Shown here in pieces: positions 43,969 through 55,444 of a DNA stretch of 64,000 bases (its first letter is position 1; each line of letters begins with the position of its first letter). The notes below the pieces were generated by a model. That model did no database searches. It had not been told where the DNA came from and saw only the letters and a list, made by a program, of their open reading frames with translations. The stretch covers positions 92,801,813 through 92,865,812 of the forward strand of contig OX465283.1 in assembly GCA_949987705.1 (NCBI GenBank), read 5' to 3'. Source of the DNA: Thereva unica. Taxonomy: Eukaryota > Arthropoda > Insecta > Diptera > Therevidae. Position numbers and translations under genes: made by a program.

Positions 43969-44394
43969 TTTCAAAAAAAAAAAAGCTTATACAGAGGCTC
44001 TGTCCGTCTGTCCGTCAGTGACCTTCTTTCATCTCTGAAAGTACTACCGCTACAGACTTGGGCCATATCTCAAAATGTAGCTCTTGGTCAAAAGACCAAA
44101 AACTGAGAAAATGGTCTGGAAATTTCAACCAGAAGTATACTTAAACAACAAAAAAGAGATTTCTAATAAAGTCCATATATCGGTAGCCTAGAGGTAAGGC
44201 GTTGCAATCCTATCCCCGGGGAACCAAGTTCAATCCTCGGCAGCAAAATGGTGAAAAACATTTTTTTTTTAACTAGGTGTAACATGTTTTGATTATATTT
44301 CTCACTAAATTATATTATTTAATAATGAGACTCAGGAGAACATGAACATTTACTTAATTAGAAGTGCAAAAAAATCATTTTCTTCATTATTTAT
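43969..44394 (+). repeat. Dispersed tRNA-like repeat, independent copy
   Basis: About 90% identical to 1358-1783 of unit A, from the A-run through CATTTTCTT. Shares the tRNA-like core and T-run. The anticodon arm differs from the array copies. Confidence 0.8.
44177..44248 (+). pseudogene. tRNA-like sequence (diverged copy)
   Basis: Same D-arm (GCCT-AGAGGTA-AGGC) and T-arm as the 1573 copy, but the anticodon stem is not paired. A box TAGCCTAGAGG and B box GTTCAATCC are kept, and a T10-class run follows at about 44264. Confidence 0.5.
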
Positions 44395-44898
44395 GGCTCT
44401 TCGGCGGCTTTATAAATCATTAAGAAATTTCGCGGAAATAATATAAAGTATTTATTTGTATTTTATATGCTGCTCATTTTATTAGTTTATAGTCATGTAG
44501 GTGGTGCTGTAGACCAAAACAAAAACTCAATTTTATCGAACTTCGCTGTGGATTTGTCACAAAAAATATGTATGATTTAAATGAAACATTTGGTAGGTTT
44601 ATGAAAAATGGATAATCGCAGTTATTAAAATTATTAGTGAGTGTCGGTAGATATAAAACGAAAAGTAGATATCTAATTTTTACCAGGGCATATAAACGCT
44701 TACTGAAATGAATGAAAATTTATAAATTTAATTGCACGAACGATGTATTTAAGACCGTCCTTATAGTCCATCAATATAAGGAAGTGATTTTTCTCAAAAT
44801 TTTTAATATTTTACAAAAATTTTGCAAACGATTTGCCCCATATCTAAAAATGTTTGCAGCCCTTTGTTTAAAAGCATATTTTTAAGTTTTTATTTACT

Positions 44899-45193
44899 AA
44901 AGGACCCCGCACAAATTATATGGAAACGTGCTTTCGGTCAAATTGGCTGGAATTTTACTATGTTGTAGCTGACATCGTCCTGATCAAAAGTGTTCATGGG
45001 CACGAAACCCAAAAATTAGATCTTTTGGGTTTTTCAGGTACTTTTAGGATTTACCTCTCTTTTGCCTACCATGGCCCCAAAACAAGTCGTGAACATGAAC
45101 ACTTTTGATCAGGACGATGTCAGCTACAACATAGTAAAATTCCAGCCAATTTGACCGAAAGCACGTTTCCATATAATTTGTGCGGGGTCCTTT
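44899..45193. repeat. Perfect 100-bp-arm inverted repeat
   Basis: 44899-44998 and 45094-45193 are exact reverse complements over 100 bp, separated by 95 bp. Arms begin AAAGGACCCCGCACAAATTA. No coding sequence; would form a strong hairpin. Confidence 0.95.
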
Positions 45194-45223
45194 GTATGTA
45201 TCTCTTCAGAATAACAAAGCAAA

Positions 45224-45861
45224 AGTGGGATGTTGTGCCTAGAGCCGCTAATTACCCTTTTTCTTGGTATTCTTTCTGTTGAATAACACTTCAGACTGGA
45301 TGACAATATAAGTGGAGATCGGAAGAGAGATGGAAAGTAAACAACTGAATTATGACAACAGATTATCTATTATTTATGACATGTATTTTGTATATTTTAT
45401 GGAAGTTGATAATCACAGGTAAAACGAAGAGTAATATAATATTGCCATAGATGGTGTTCACTATTCTTTGTCATAGATGGGGTGCAATTAAAATATATCA
45501 ATTCTTTTTGGCGGGTAATTATTGGTGTTGGTCTCATTGCGAAGTGGGGGTACTTGTGTGCGCGCTCGTGCATATATGCTATGGATAAACAGGTGCCTAT
45601 GTTCTTCAGTAGATGTTCTACATTTAAAGAAAAGTGAAGTGCGTGCGTGAATTTTTCTTTAAAAATAAAAAAAAAGTTACATTGAAGTGTAAATTAATAC
45701 AAAAGGTGCGGTAAGCCGAATTTTTAACAATAATATATGTAGGTATGTTTAAGTAAAATAATACGCCTAATTCTGTTGTGCAAAGTGCATCACATTAGAT
45801 TTGCCTCCAATCCAAAGAAAATGTTTAGATTCGTTTTATATAGTGTTTACATGTGTGATGT

Positions 45862-45899
<38 letters not shown>

Positions 45900-46062
45900 C
45901 AATTTGAGACATTCGAATTATTGGCCTCGATTCCCAGATCCGCCGGGTTGGAAGTGAGTGCGGATCAATCTCCACTTAATATATTGTCATCCAGTCTGAA
46001 GTGTTATTCAACAGAAAGAACACCATGAAAAAGTGGCTAGTCTCTAGGCACAACATCCCACT
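45224..46062. mobile_element. Element with ~95-bp terminal inverted repeats and T37 run
   Basis: Left arm 45224 to about 45318 and right arm about 45969-46062 are imperfect inverted repeats, starting AGTGGGATGTTGTGCCTAGA and including TCTTTCTGTTGAATAACACT. A run of 37 T at 45863-45899 lies inside. No transposase. Clear TSD not seen. Confidence 0.65.
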
Positions 46063-46588
46063 AGTTATAAACTGAGCTAGGAACGGAGACGAGTTAATTC
46101 CAAACAGCATATCTTTCATCTGGTATATTGTCGGCTCCATTTTTGTCTTCAAATCCCTCCAGAGGAAACGTCCCACTGTGTCGTCGTCTGCTATCTGCAC
46201 TTGGTTGAACATCTCTTTTATATTATCCGAACGCAATAGGGTGTAAACGGAATCTCATCAATATGCCTATAATTGACATTAACCAGTCCGGGCCAGTCAA
46301 TCGATTTTTGTTTAAGGATGTGCCGCTACATTCGGCTGCAGCATCAAACACTAGTCTTATTTTACCTGGTTTATTGGGATTGAGTACAGCGAAGTGTGGA
46401 AGAAACCACAATTTTTTCGATTTCAAGACTTCTTTATTATTTATTTTTCTTGGGTAGCCGTTTTGTAGTAGCTTGTCAATATATTTTTGATATATTTCAG
46501 CAGTGTTTTTGTTTTGTAGTAGTTTTCTCTCTAAACATCTTGATCTTAGCCTCTGTTCCGTCATTGGTCTACTATGTGGTAATCTCAT
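46063..46588 (-). pseudogene. pol: BEL-2 RT N-terminal part
   Basis: 46588-46223: YQKYIDKLLQNGYPRKINNK, WFLPHFAVLNPNKPGKIRLV, FDAAAECSGTSLN and LTGPDWLMSIIGILMRFR. 46236-46063: IKEMFNQVQIADDDTVGRFL, WRD and FGINSSPFLAQFIT. The sequence stops where a 2.1-kb insertion begins; the YVDD part follows at 43956. Upstream protease and gag are not present. Confidence 0.85.
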
Positions 46589-46644
46589 GTTGTTCTCCCC
46601 ATGGCAGGTTCACTTGGAATTTTCCATTTATTTTTATTATTGAC

Positions 46645-49101
46645 TAGCAAAAACCCGCGTGCGTCGCAACGCCTTTTAATAACAGAAAATTATAAGTGCA
46701 TAGTCTGGAATAAGAAAAGAGTATAATGAAACAAAGAACAAATCTGCAAGATATGATTTTGGATATATAAAAAAAATATGAGTGTGCTTAAGACCACACT
46801 TTAGAAGTAAAACTTTTGTGCCCAACGGCTAGTAATATGCCATAGATATAGTGGAAAGTCTGTCGGATCTATAGTACGCTTGAGAAAATTCAGGCCAACG
46901 ACAGATGCAGGAAGAATAGTGACGAATCTACTGAAGGACTTGATACAAATTCTATTTGAAAATATCAATATTTATGAATTCCTATTTACATTAAAACATA
47001 AAAGTAACCGCGTAAAAATAATTTTGATTGGCTAATTTTCTTAAAAGCGGTGCACCTAGTCCCACACGGGTATGCACGCTTCCGCCACAGGCATGGATAC
47101 TACCGCCACAGGCACGAAAATCTAAACATTCGCCTCATGGAAGTAAGCTGCTGACATATGCAAGCGTACATGCATTACATTCAGAGGTTCATAAAATTGC
47201 ATGGTTTTTTTCCGTCCCGGCTTTCACACATAGCCCGAAAATCTAAGTAACGAGTGCATGCAAGGTGCATGTGTTTGTTGTGCATACTTGTGTGTGCTAT
47301 TTCGAATGCGGCATTACAGAAAAAGTTAAAAGTAGTCCGACCTTTGCGTGGCATGCATTCCATTCATGGAACATTTCGTCAGGCCGCATTTGAATACACA
47401 CACTTCTATATTATTTATCAACGAATTGAACGCATGTACGCTTGGATATGTCACCAGCTGTATGCATGCTCCGCTCCCGCTACATTCATGATCATTTATA
47501 ATTGCATCCGCATCGGCATAGACTATTCCAAATCCAAGTATTGTTTTACCAAGCAGTCCGCCAACCACATACAATGAAGCTTTACCTACGCGAGCCGTTT
47601 TACTTTCACGAACGGGAGCCAGTCTACTTGAGTATGGTATTGGCACCCTTTATGGCCACCTAGCCAATTACCGGATTACTTCGTCCCATACAATCTTTTA
47701 GGGAGCCAATTAATTTTAAAGGGAGCAAAAAGATATGCAATCAACCTTTTTTCAAATTCTTCTTTCTATGCGTAGTTGAAAATAATTTATTTTGGCTGAT
47801 TAAACCGAATTCGAAGCATAAAGTTGAAAAAACATTTTTTAGAAACCTTTATATTTTCAGTCGATGTAGGGATAGTTTCAGCCCTTTACTATTATCCCTT
47901 ATCATAACATTTGCTTTGTTATAAATCAACCACTTTTGAATATAAATGTTGCAAAAAATGTATTTTATTAGATTGTTTTTGATTATAATTAAAATTATCG
48001 CGAAAACACTTAAAAAGGGAAATTTTTAAGCATATTTAAAGGTGACATCCATATTTTAAGACTGTGGGACCCTGATTTTCGTAATCAGCGACTCAAAAAA
48101 CATATCAGGAACGGTTTTCACAACAGTGTAATGTTTTGACATAAACGATTCGTCGATTTGTGCAAGTTAAAAAAATTGTAATTTAAAAAGGGGAAAGGTC
48201 CAGCACATCTCACCAAAGGGGAAGTGGGTGCCAATTTTAAACAACAGCACCTCACACATTTAATTCACCACTCCCTTTTGGTATTCTAAGCACCCAAACC
48301 ACCGCCGAAAATTCTTCTCGTATGCCGCTTCCAACATGTCAGCCCGGCCAGTGACCAAACCACAAGAAAAATCTGAAATAATTCACCTCTACAGAATGGT
48401 GAATTTGTATTCCTATAATGAGATAAAGCAAAGTCCGGGCGACAACGTAGCTAACATGCCAGAAAATCTATGCAGTAAGGCAGAGTGTATTTTAGCTGTT
48501 GCATACACAGCCCCGAGTTTCTTCGTCTCTTGTACCCTTTCCCATCGTTATAAGAAAGTTCTGACGATTTTTCATGTGTGAGAGCGTTACATGAATGAAA
48601 TTGATTCACTCTCATGTAAATTTTTTTAAGCAAACGTCCCTAAAGAAGTTTTACTTCAAAAACTTTAGAGTTGACTATAAAAATATGTTACCTACAACTT
48701 TTATTTAACTTCGAGGTTAATCATCGGAAAACTTTTATACTACGTGCACAACAGATACCTAGCTAATTTTATTCAGAATATGTCTTGTGCGCGTAGATTT
48801 TGACGTTCTCAGATAATTGGCACCCTGAACTTGCCCAATGGCGAACATAGCTTGAGACGAAGATTGCCAAAATTTTAAGACGATACTGATTTGAACCTAA
48901 AAAGGACAGTTGCTGCTTCCCGTTTTTGTATTTCGCCGTTTCCTATCATACCGCCCGCACGGCACTGGTTAACAATCCACTGTAACGCTTGTTTATAAAC
49001 GATCTTAGATGTTTCACTTGTAAGTATTACAATGTTTGTGGCATTACTGAATTGAATCGATTTAGTTGAGTTGATATTTTCGAAATCGTCATAAATGTCG
49101 C
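46645..49101. other. No supported gene
   Basis: About 2.5 kb of mostly AT-rich DNA. It starts with ACTAGCAAAAACCCGCGTGC, which looks like the edge of a repeat. Short open frames (for example 47028-47246 and 47254-47577) lack any family signature. TTGGCACCC occurs at 47641 and 48819 without clear repeat structure around it. Confidence 0.4.
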
Positions 49102-49443
49102 TGTTGAAGCAACATAATTATGAGGAAGTGCCCTAATTTTTATCATATATTAAGAAATAAATAAATCACTTAGCCAGAGGTTAATAACGTCGTGGCCCAT
49201 TTATGTATATAGAAGAAAATTATTTTGTAATAAAATTAAAATGAAGATCGTCAACAAAATGGACTGACATACATACATATGTATAATAAGAGTAATTAAA
49301 ATGGAAAATTGACACTCGATGTAATCTTTTCACCGCGAACGGTTGTAATAAAGTTAATTGTAATTTCCAAGTTTGTTTTGATTTAATTTTTCTTTCCCTT
49401 CAAATTATTCGTTTAAACCTATGTGCTTGTACTTACGCGAACA
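49102..49443 (+). repeat. BEL-3 5' LTR
   Basis: Starts TGTTGAAGCAACATAATTAT, shared with 61765. Ends ACA five bases before the PBS. 342 bp. Confidence 0.88.
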
Positions 49444-49448
49444 TTTAA

Positions 49449-49465
49449 TGGTCCTTCGAGCCGGA
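49449..49465 (+). other. BEL-3 primer binding site
   Basis: TGGTCCTTCGAGCCGGA, complementary to a tRNA 3' end with CCA and placed where a PBS should be. This PBS type is seen in insect BEL elements. Confidence 0.8.
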
Positions 49466-50270
49466 TATTTTTTATCGGTAATTTTATCTACCAAATGAAT
49501 AAGTGATTAAGTGAAAAATGGTGAATGTAAAGACAGCACCGATCAACACCAACCACCATAATCTACACCACCACAACCACCTACCCAGCGATCAACAACA
49601 ACCACCATCTACCCAGCAAACATTATGATTTGAGATCGAATCGAAAGCTAATCGTTAAAATGAACTACAATTGCGATCTCGAAGCCGTTTTCGAATTGAA
49701 ATCGAAGTAAAAAAGAACGAAAAGGACCGCTAGGTCGAATCGCAAAAGCGATTCGAGTTTCTTTCGTTTTTTTCGCCAAAACGAAAAATTCTCGAAACCT
49801 TTTAAAGGCGAATTTTACTTTTAGTATTGTACGCGGTTCTCTTCTTTTAAAATTTCGATTTTTTTTCGTAAAAACGAAATATTACCGTAATTTTATTTCC
49901 AAAGTATTTCTTTCTCGCTCTCTTCCTGTTCGAGAATTTTTCGAAGCACTCTAAACTTCGAGATGATGTTTGCTGGGCTACGCCACAACAACCATCTACC
50001 CAGCGATCAACACCAACCACCATCTACGCCACCAGCAGCACTATCATAATCAGCACCACCGAAGTCATAAGGTTAGTAAGCATTTTGATCGACTTTAGTA
50101 ATACTTAAGTACTCAAAAACCCTTTTTACCCTACACCAAATTTGTCCTTATTCACGTCAAAATAATTACACTATTGGTTAGGACAGCAAGGAGAACGGAC
50201 GTATGCTGTTCCGGTCCCTAAAAACGCGCCGACTCAAAAAACAAAATACAAAACTGTTTAAAAAAGAGTG
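49466..50270 (+). other. BEL-3 leader with CCA-rich tandem repeats and a MITE
   Basis: Repeats of an ACCACCATCTACCCAGCGAT-type unit at about 49540-49610 and 49981-50050, split by the MITE at 49612-49977. From about 50180 the DNA probably belongs to the 5' end of the inserted LINE; the exact boundary is not visible. Confidence 0.5.
49612..49977. mobile_element. 366-bp MITE in BEL-3 leader
   Basis: Short TIRs CCCAGCAAACAT...ATGTTTGCTGGG. 3-bp target duplication CTA (49609-49611, 49978-49980). Internal sequence has many TCGAA/TTCGA motifs and no coding capacity. Confidence 0.75.
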
Positions 50271-50533
50271 ATAGTGTGAAATAGTGAAAAATTAAAACCA
50301 ACAAAAAAGTGCACAATAAACACTAAAAAAAAACAGTGACAAAAAAAACAACGAGCGCAGTCTAACGCGAAGGCATCAATCACCCTTCACTAGACACGAC
50401 CGGACCGACGAACGGCGCAAGTAAGTACCCTTGCTCCCTACCCTCTCTCGCATTTCGGTCCTGCAGGTGCCGCGGCTAAAATCTGTCGGTCGATGAAATT
50501 TGCCCCGTCTCAAAAGGCATAACCATAACACTT

Positions 50534-50872
50534 TAGGCCCCCATCCACGGTCAAACAAATCGTCAAACCAATTTTCGACAAACAGCGCACACATTTATGC
50601 TTTGACATTTTTGGCCATCAACGAGGAAAACTTTCTTCAAACATCCCGAGCGACATTTCATATAATCTACTGTAAACAAAGCGAACTTTACATGGCACAC
50701 AGGCAAAACTCACACACACATTTAAGCTGTTTGAAGGAAATATTAAACCAGACGAATATTTTCTTCAAACAGCGGCCAACTTCGAAAACTTGTATTTTAT
50801 ACACGCACACTTGCAATTTTTTCGATGTTGGCCAGGAATTTGACGATTTGTTTGACCGTGGAAGGGGGCCTA
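50534..50872. mobile_element. 339-bp foldback-type MITE in LINE 5' region
   Basis: Inverted arms of about 34 bp with one mismatch: TAGGCCCCCATCCACGGTCA... and its complement ending GGGGGCCTA. Lies just before the LINE endonuclease ORF. Flanks are TT and TTG, so a TA-type TSD is possible but not proven. Confidence 0.7.
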
Positions 50873-50891
50873 TTGACGAGGACAAATTTTA

Positions 50892-53854
50892 TTGACTCTG
50901 ATGGTTGCGGCAAATGTAATGCCGGGAAATCTTCCCGAGAACGTGGCGATTGAGCCCGCACAACCGAAGTCCCGTTACGAGTCAAGTTTTGGTATTGACT
51001 TTTGTAACATTCGTGAACTTCAAGCGAATTTCTCTTTTGTTGAGTGCCACTTATCTAATTACAAACCCCCAATCTTCGCACTTAGTGAAACCCAAATATC
51101 ACCCGATAATGATTTAGGTTATTACCAGGTGTCGGGGTACACTTTAGTGCACAATCTCTCCCCCCATAGGGGTATTGCCATTTATGTTAGGGACGACGTG
51201 GCTTATTGTAAAATACATTCAAGCACAACTTCAGATTTTAATTATCTTTGGATTAAAATTATTTTCCAAAGGCACGTCATATTCTTCTGCTTCCTATACA
51301 GAAGCCCTAACATAAGTAACGAAGCCTCCACTTTATCTTTTTTATACTATTTCCGAACAAATCTCGGGATTTTTGTCGTCCAATCCTGAGTGTGAAATCA
51401 TCGTTGCGGGTGATTTCAATGTTCACAACGTTAAATGGCTGACTTACTCAAATGGCACCAGTATTTCTGGCAAGGACGTCGAGCTCTTTGCAGACATCAA
51501 TAACTTGCATCAAATTGTGGATCATCCCACAAGAGTCCCTGATGTTGCTGATCAAGGAAGATATCTCCTTGATCTTTTTCTAACTTCTCATCCAGCGCGT
51601 TACTCCGTCGAAGTTGATTCACCTCTCGGCAATTCAGACCACTGCCTAATCAGTGCTAACTTCCCATTCGAATTTCCCACCCCTCCCAAACCAGTTCGAA
51701 GAACTGTATGGCATTATGAGAAGGCCAATTGGCTGGGGCTTATTAATTTCTTCCAGTCTACAGACTGGAACCTGTGTTTCCGGAATAGAAACGCCAACTC
51801 TGCCGCTATCCGTATCACCCGGATCATACAGGCAGGAATGCATTTGTTCATTCCCCATTCTACCAAATCTGTGAAGCCTAGGCCCAACAGATGGTTTAAT
51901 CGAGAGTGTATGAATGCAATCAAAACTAAAGAAGCCTCCTTCCGAGCGTACAAGAGCTTCCCGAGTGAATCGCTCCGTTTAGAATACATACAACAAAGAA
52001 ATTCTTGTAAAACCGCCATCAAAAAAGTCAAAACCTTATTTGACAACAAATTGAGAAGTAAACTCCTAAATGCAACCTCCGGTAGCAAAAACTTCTGGTC
52101 CTTGGTAAGTTCCATCAAGAAGAATTTCACTACAACTTCAACCCCTTCCTTTATTCACAATGAGAAGGTAATAGCAGACAGCAAATCCAAGGCCAATTTA
52201 TTAGCATCTATGTTCGCTTCGAATTCTTCTTTACCCGAAACTGATGTGCTACCCCCTGTTTCCGAGCGTAACGCCCATTCAATGGACAGGGTTTTTTTCA
52301 GGACTCGCGAGGTGTACAGGTGCCTCAAAGAGCTCGATGCCAACAAATCCACTGGACCCGATAATATACCCCCTATCGTCTTAAAACAATGCGCCTCACC
52401 TTTGGCTAAACCTCTGCGCAAATTATTTTCCCTGTCATATTTCTCCGGAGTTTATCCCGACTCTTGGAAACTTGCCCATGTTCAGCCCATACCGAAAAAA
52501 GGTGATTCCAGCGATCCCTCCAATTACCGCCCAATAGCAATTACTTCTATTCTCTCCAAAACCATGGAGACGATAATCAACAAAAAGCTTATGGGATATC
52601 TAGAATCCAACCTACTCATAAACGACAGACAGTATGGCTTCCGACAAAAAAGATCCACTGGCGATCTTTTAGTCTGTCTTACAGAACACCTCAGCCGTAG
52701 TCTGCATGGATCCGGTGAGTCTAGTCTGGTAGCTCTAGATATCTCCAAGGCTTTCGATAGAGTTTGGCACCCAGCCCTGTTAGCTAAACTCAAAGCTATT
52801 GGAGTTGACTCACTTCTACAGAAGTGGATTGAGAGTTTCCTTTTTGGCCGTTCAATCAAAGTAGTATTGGATGGCGTCAAATCCGCATCCCACCCGATCT
52901 CTGCGGGGGTCCCCCAGGGGTCAATTTTATCACCGGCCCTATTTCTCATATTTATAAATGACCTTCTTTCAATCCCCTCCAACCCACTCCTCAGCTTCGC
53001 TGACGACGGTACTCTACGTTACTCGTACAGCGTCGATACAAGACAGACTCACGCCAGATCCTGTCTTGATGATCGCGAACTAATGTCCAAGTCGATTATA
53101 AATGGCATTAAGCTGATTCTAGAGTGGGGAAAGAAGAATCGTGTTGAATTCAACTCCGACAAAACCAAGTACTGTCTTATCTCCAAAAAGAAGTTCAACA
53201 CCTCACCATCCTTGAAAGTGGATGACGTGGTACTAAAGGCCGACCCATCCCTACACATCTTAGGCGTGACTTTAGCCAAAGACTTGCGATGGAATGACCA
53301 CATATTCCAAATCGCCAAACAAGGATCTCAGTGCTTGGGATTTCTTAAGAGGTGCAAGTTCCTCCTCCAGCCATCGGCCCGTGCTGTTATTTATAAATCC
53401 TACATTCGGCCTCTTCTCGAATATAACTCCCTCGTTTGGGGTGGCGCCAACCTTGGCATGGTTAGATAAGGTGCAAAAAAGGGCGCTCAAGTTAATTGAT
53501 GACGACACCGCCTGCTCCACCATCGACCCCCTGAGCCACCGTAGAAATGTAGCAGCACTGACAAAATTTTATCGCTACTACCACAGTGACTGTTCCTCCG
53601 AGTTAAACGCTCTCCTGCCTCCACGGCAATCTTATACCCGCAACACCAGATTAGCCCACTCGTCTCATTCCCTTCACCTGCAACTACCCTTTTCACGCAC
53701 TCAACAAGATATGAATTCGTTTGTTAATAGAACAACTCGGCTGTGGAATAACCTCTCGCAGTCAGTATTTCCGAACTCCTACAACATCCAAGAGTTCAAA
53801 CGCAGGGTTCATCACCACCTTCTTCAATATCCCCCCGTACCTTTTAATCCTTAA
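50892..53854 (+). pseudogene. LINE ORF2: endonuclease and reverse transcriptase
   Basis: 50892-51389: EN start (FCNIRELQANF, ALSETQISPD with Glu, GIAIYVRDDVAY, FLYRSPN). After a frameshift near 51380, 51373-53469 is 698 codons. It reads IIVAGDFNVHNVKW (Asp-Asn), LLDLFLTSHPA, GNSDHCLISA (Asp-His), then RT (NKSTGPDNIPPIVL, AHVQPIPKKGD, NYRPIAITSILSK, LVALDISKAFDRVW, AGVPQGSILSPALF, LLSFADDGTLRY with FADD). A second frameshift near 53460 leads to a C-terminal region (RRNVAALTKFYRYYHSDCSS) ending at 53854. Only two frame breaks; all catalytic boxes kept. Confidence 0.88.
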
Positions 53855-53986
53855 CCTATACCCCCCTCATCCCTCCCCCGTACTAAGCTTACTGCTAGAC
53901 ATTGCACCATGACGTGACAAATGACATGACAGACTAGTAGTACAAAGGGTGACTCCTGAGCTTAGCACTGCCACATAAAAAAAAAA
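50892..53986 (+). mobile_element. Jockey/CR1-group LINE, coding part and 3' end
   Basis: Non-LTR retrotransposon on the plus strand with endonuclease, RT and C-terminal region, ending in an A-run (53977-53986). Its true 5' end lies upstream (perhaps about 50180) but could not be fixed, and no target duplication was found. Confidence 0.8.
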
Positions 53987-54113
53987 GTCACCTTGATATA
54001 CCATAATTAAATAAATAATTACAACCCCTGTACACCAGTGTTCAATTTACCTTTTACCAATACGAAAGTATAATAAAATAATTATAACAGTGATATAAGT
54101 GAATCTCTGCAAT

Positions 54114-55420
54114 ATGACCTCAAAAGATAGTGAGTTTGTAGTTGAAAATGATAGTGACAAAAATCAACCATCGAGAAGTAAATCAAAAGAAAAGGCAGGT
54201 TTAACATCGTCCACATCAAGTAGCTCCGCGATTCAAGAATTAATTAAAGAACAAGTCATCAATCAAGCTGAACTTGAACGCTTTGTTAGAAATTATAAGA
54301 AAACACCAAAGGAAAAATTGAAAGAAGGTTACATCAAGGAAAGGAAGCTATTGCTGCAAACACAATGGCAAACAATCAATTCAACCCACCGAAAACTGTT
54401 AAAACTTTATTCTGATGCTGACAAGGAGCGGCATTATTTTGCAGAAGATGTGATTAGTGATCTTGAGGAGACATATTGTGTTATTAGTGGAAAAATGAAT
54501 GAACAATTATTAGAATTAAACCCACCTACTGAAGTTAAAACACCAGTAACCCTACCTATACCGTCCGTTCCAAAAAGTAAAACACCGGAGCACACCGATA
54601 TTAAACTACCTCGAATTGAAATTCCAAGATTTTCCGGAAATTATATTAATTGGCCATCTTTTCATGCTCTTTTCGAATCATTAATTGATCAAAATAATCA
54701 ATTAAACAATGTGCAAAAGTTACACTATTTACGTAGTAGCGTGAGTGGTGAAGCAGAAAATTTGATAAAACATTTGCAATTAAGTGATTCGAACTATCTA
54801 GCTGCATGGGAAATTCTCAAAAGGCGCTATCAAAATAATAGAATTCTTGTGACGTGTCAATTGAATGTTCTTACATCTATGCCTAATCATGCATATGAAA
54901 GTGCCCACAACCTAAAAAAATGCTAGATAAATTAAATGAAGTGCTAGAAGCACTCAAAGGATTGCAAATAAATACTACCAGTTGGGATCCATTGATCATC
55001 CACATTCTCTCTCAAAAGCTTAATAAAGACACGATTACACACTGGGAAACTAGCTTAAGTAGCCGCAGTGACCCTAATGCCCTTCCAACTATCAATGAAT
55101 TCAAGTCATGTCTCGAAAACCGATTCCGCACGTTAGAATCAATAGGAGGAAATAAAAACCTTCAACCAAAAGCAGAATATAAACAAGAATATACCAAGTC
55201 ACATGTGTCCCAACAGCAAAACCTACAGCGTAAGCAAGCCTATCAAATGCATAACGACTGTCCACTCTGTACTAAAAATCATCGGTTGCGTGAATGCTAC
55301 CAATTTATACAAATGTCACCCCATGCACGACTAAAATTTATACAAGGAAACAATCGTTGTTGCAACTGCTTTGGGAAAACTCATAATACAAAATCTTGTC
55401 CTAAGCAATTTTCATGTTAA
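54114..55420 (+). pseudogene. gag: BEL-3 gag
   Basis: ATG 54114 is the first Met after the leader. N-terminal charged and coiled-coil-like region (IQELIKEQVINQAELERFVR), then DUF1759-type capsid (KLPRIEIPRFSGNYINWPSF, HYLRSSVSGEAENLIKHL). A frameshift near 54920 precedes LDKLNEVLEALKGLQINTTS and the DUF1758-proximal region. Knuckles: CPLCTKNHRLREC and CCNCFGKTHNTKSC. A third knuckle is cut by TAA at 55418-55420; the frame beyond is the same as pol. Structural protein of the particle. Confidence 0.9.
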
Positions 55421-55444
55421 AAATGTAAAAAAAGACATAACACG

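Larger units (their letters stand above)
43957..46062. mobile_element. Composite 2.1-kb insertion in BEL-2 RT
   Basis: Divides the BEL-2 RT between FGINSSPFLAQFIT and the EMFKKEF region. It has three parts: a tRNA-like dispersed repeat (43969-44394), AT-rich DNA with a 100-bp-arm palindrome (44899-45193), and a long-TIR element (45224-46062). No single pair of outer ends was found, so these may be successive insertions. Confidence 0.6.

Noticed and set aside
46645..49101. Small proteins at 47028-47246, 47254-47577 and 48336-48581
   Set aside because: Short, compositionally unremarkable, overlapping opposite-strand frames, with no motifs.
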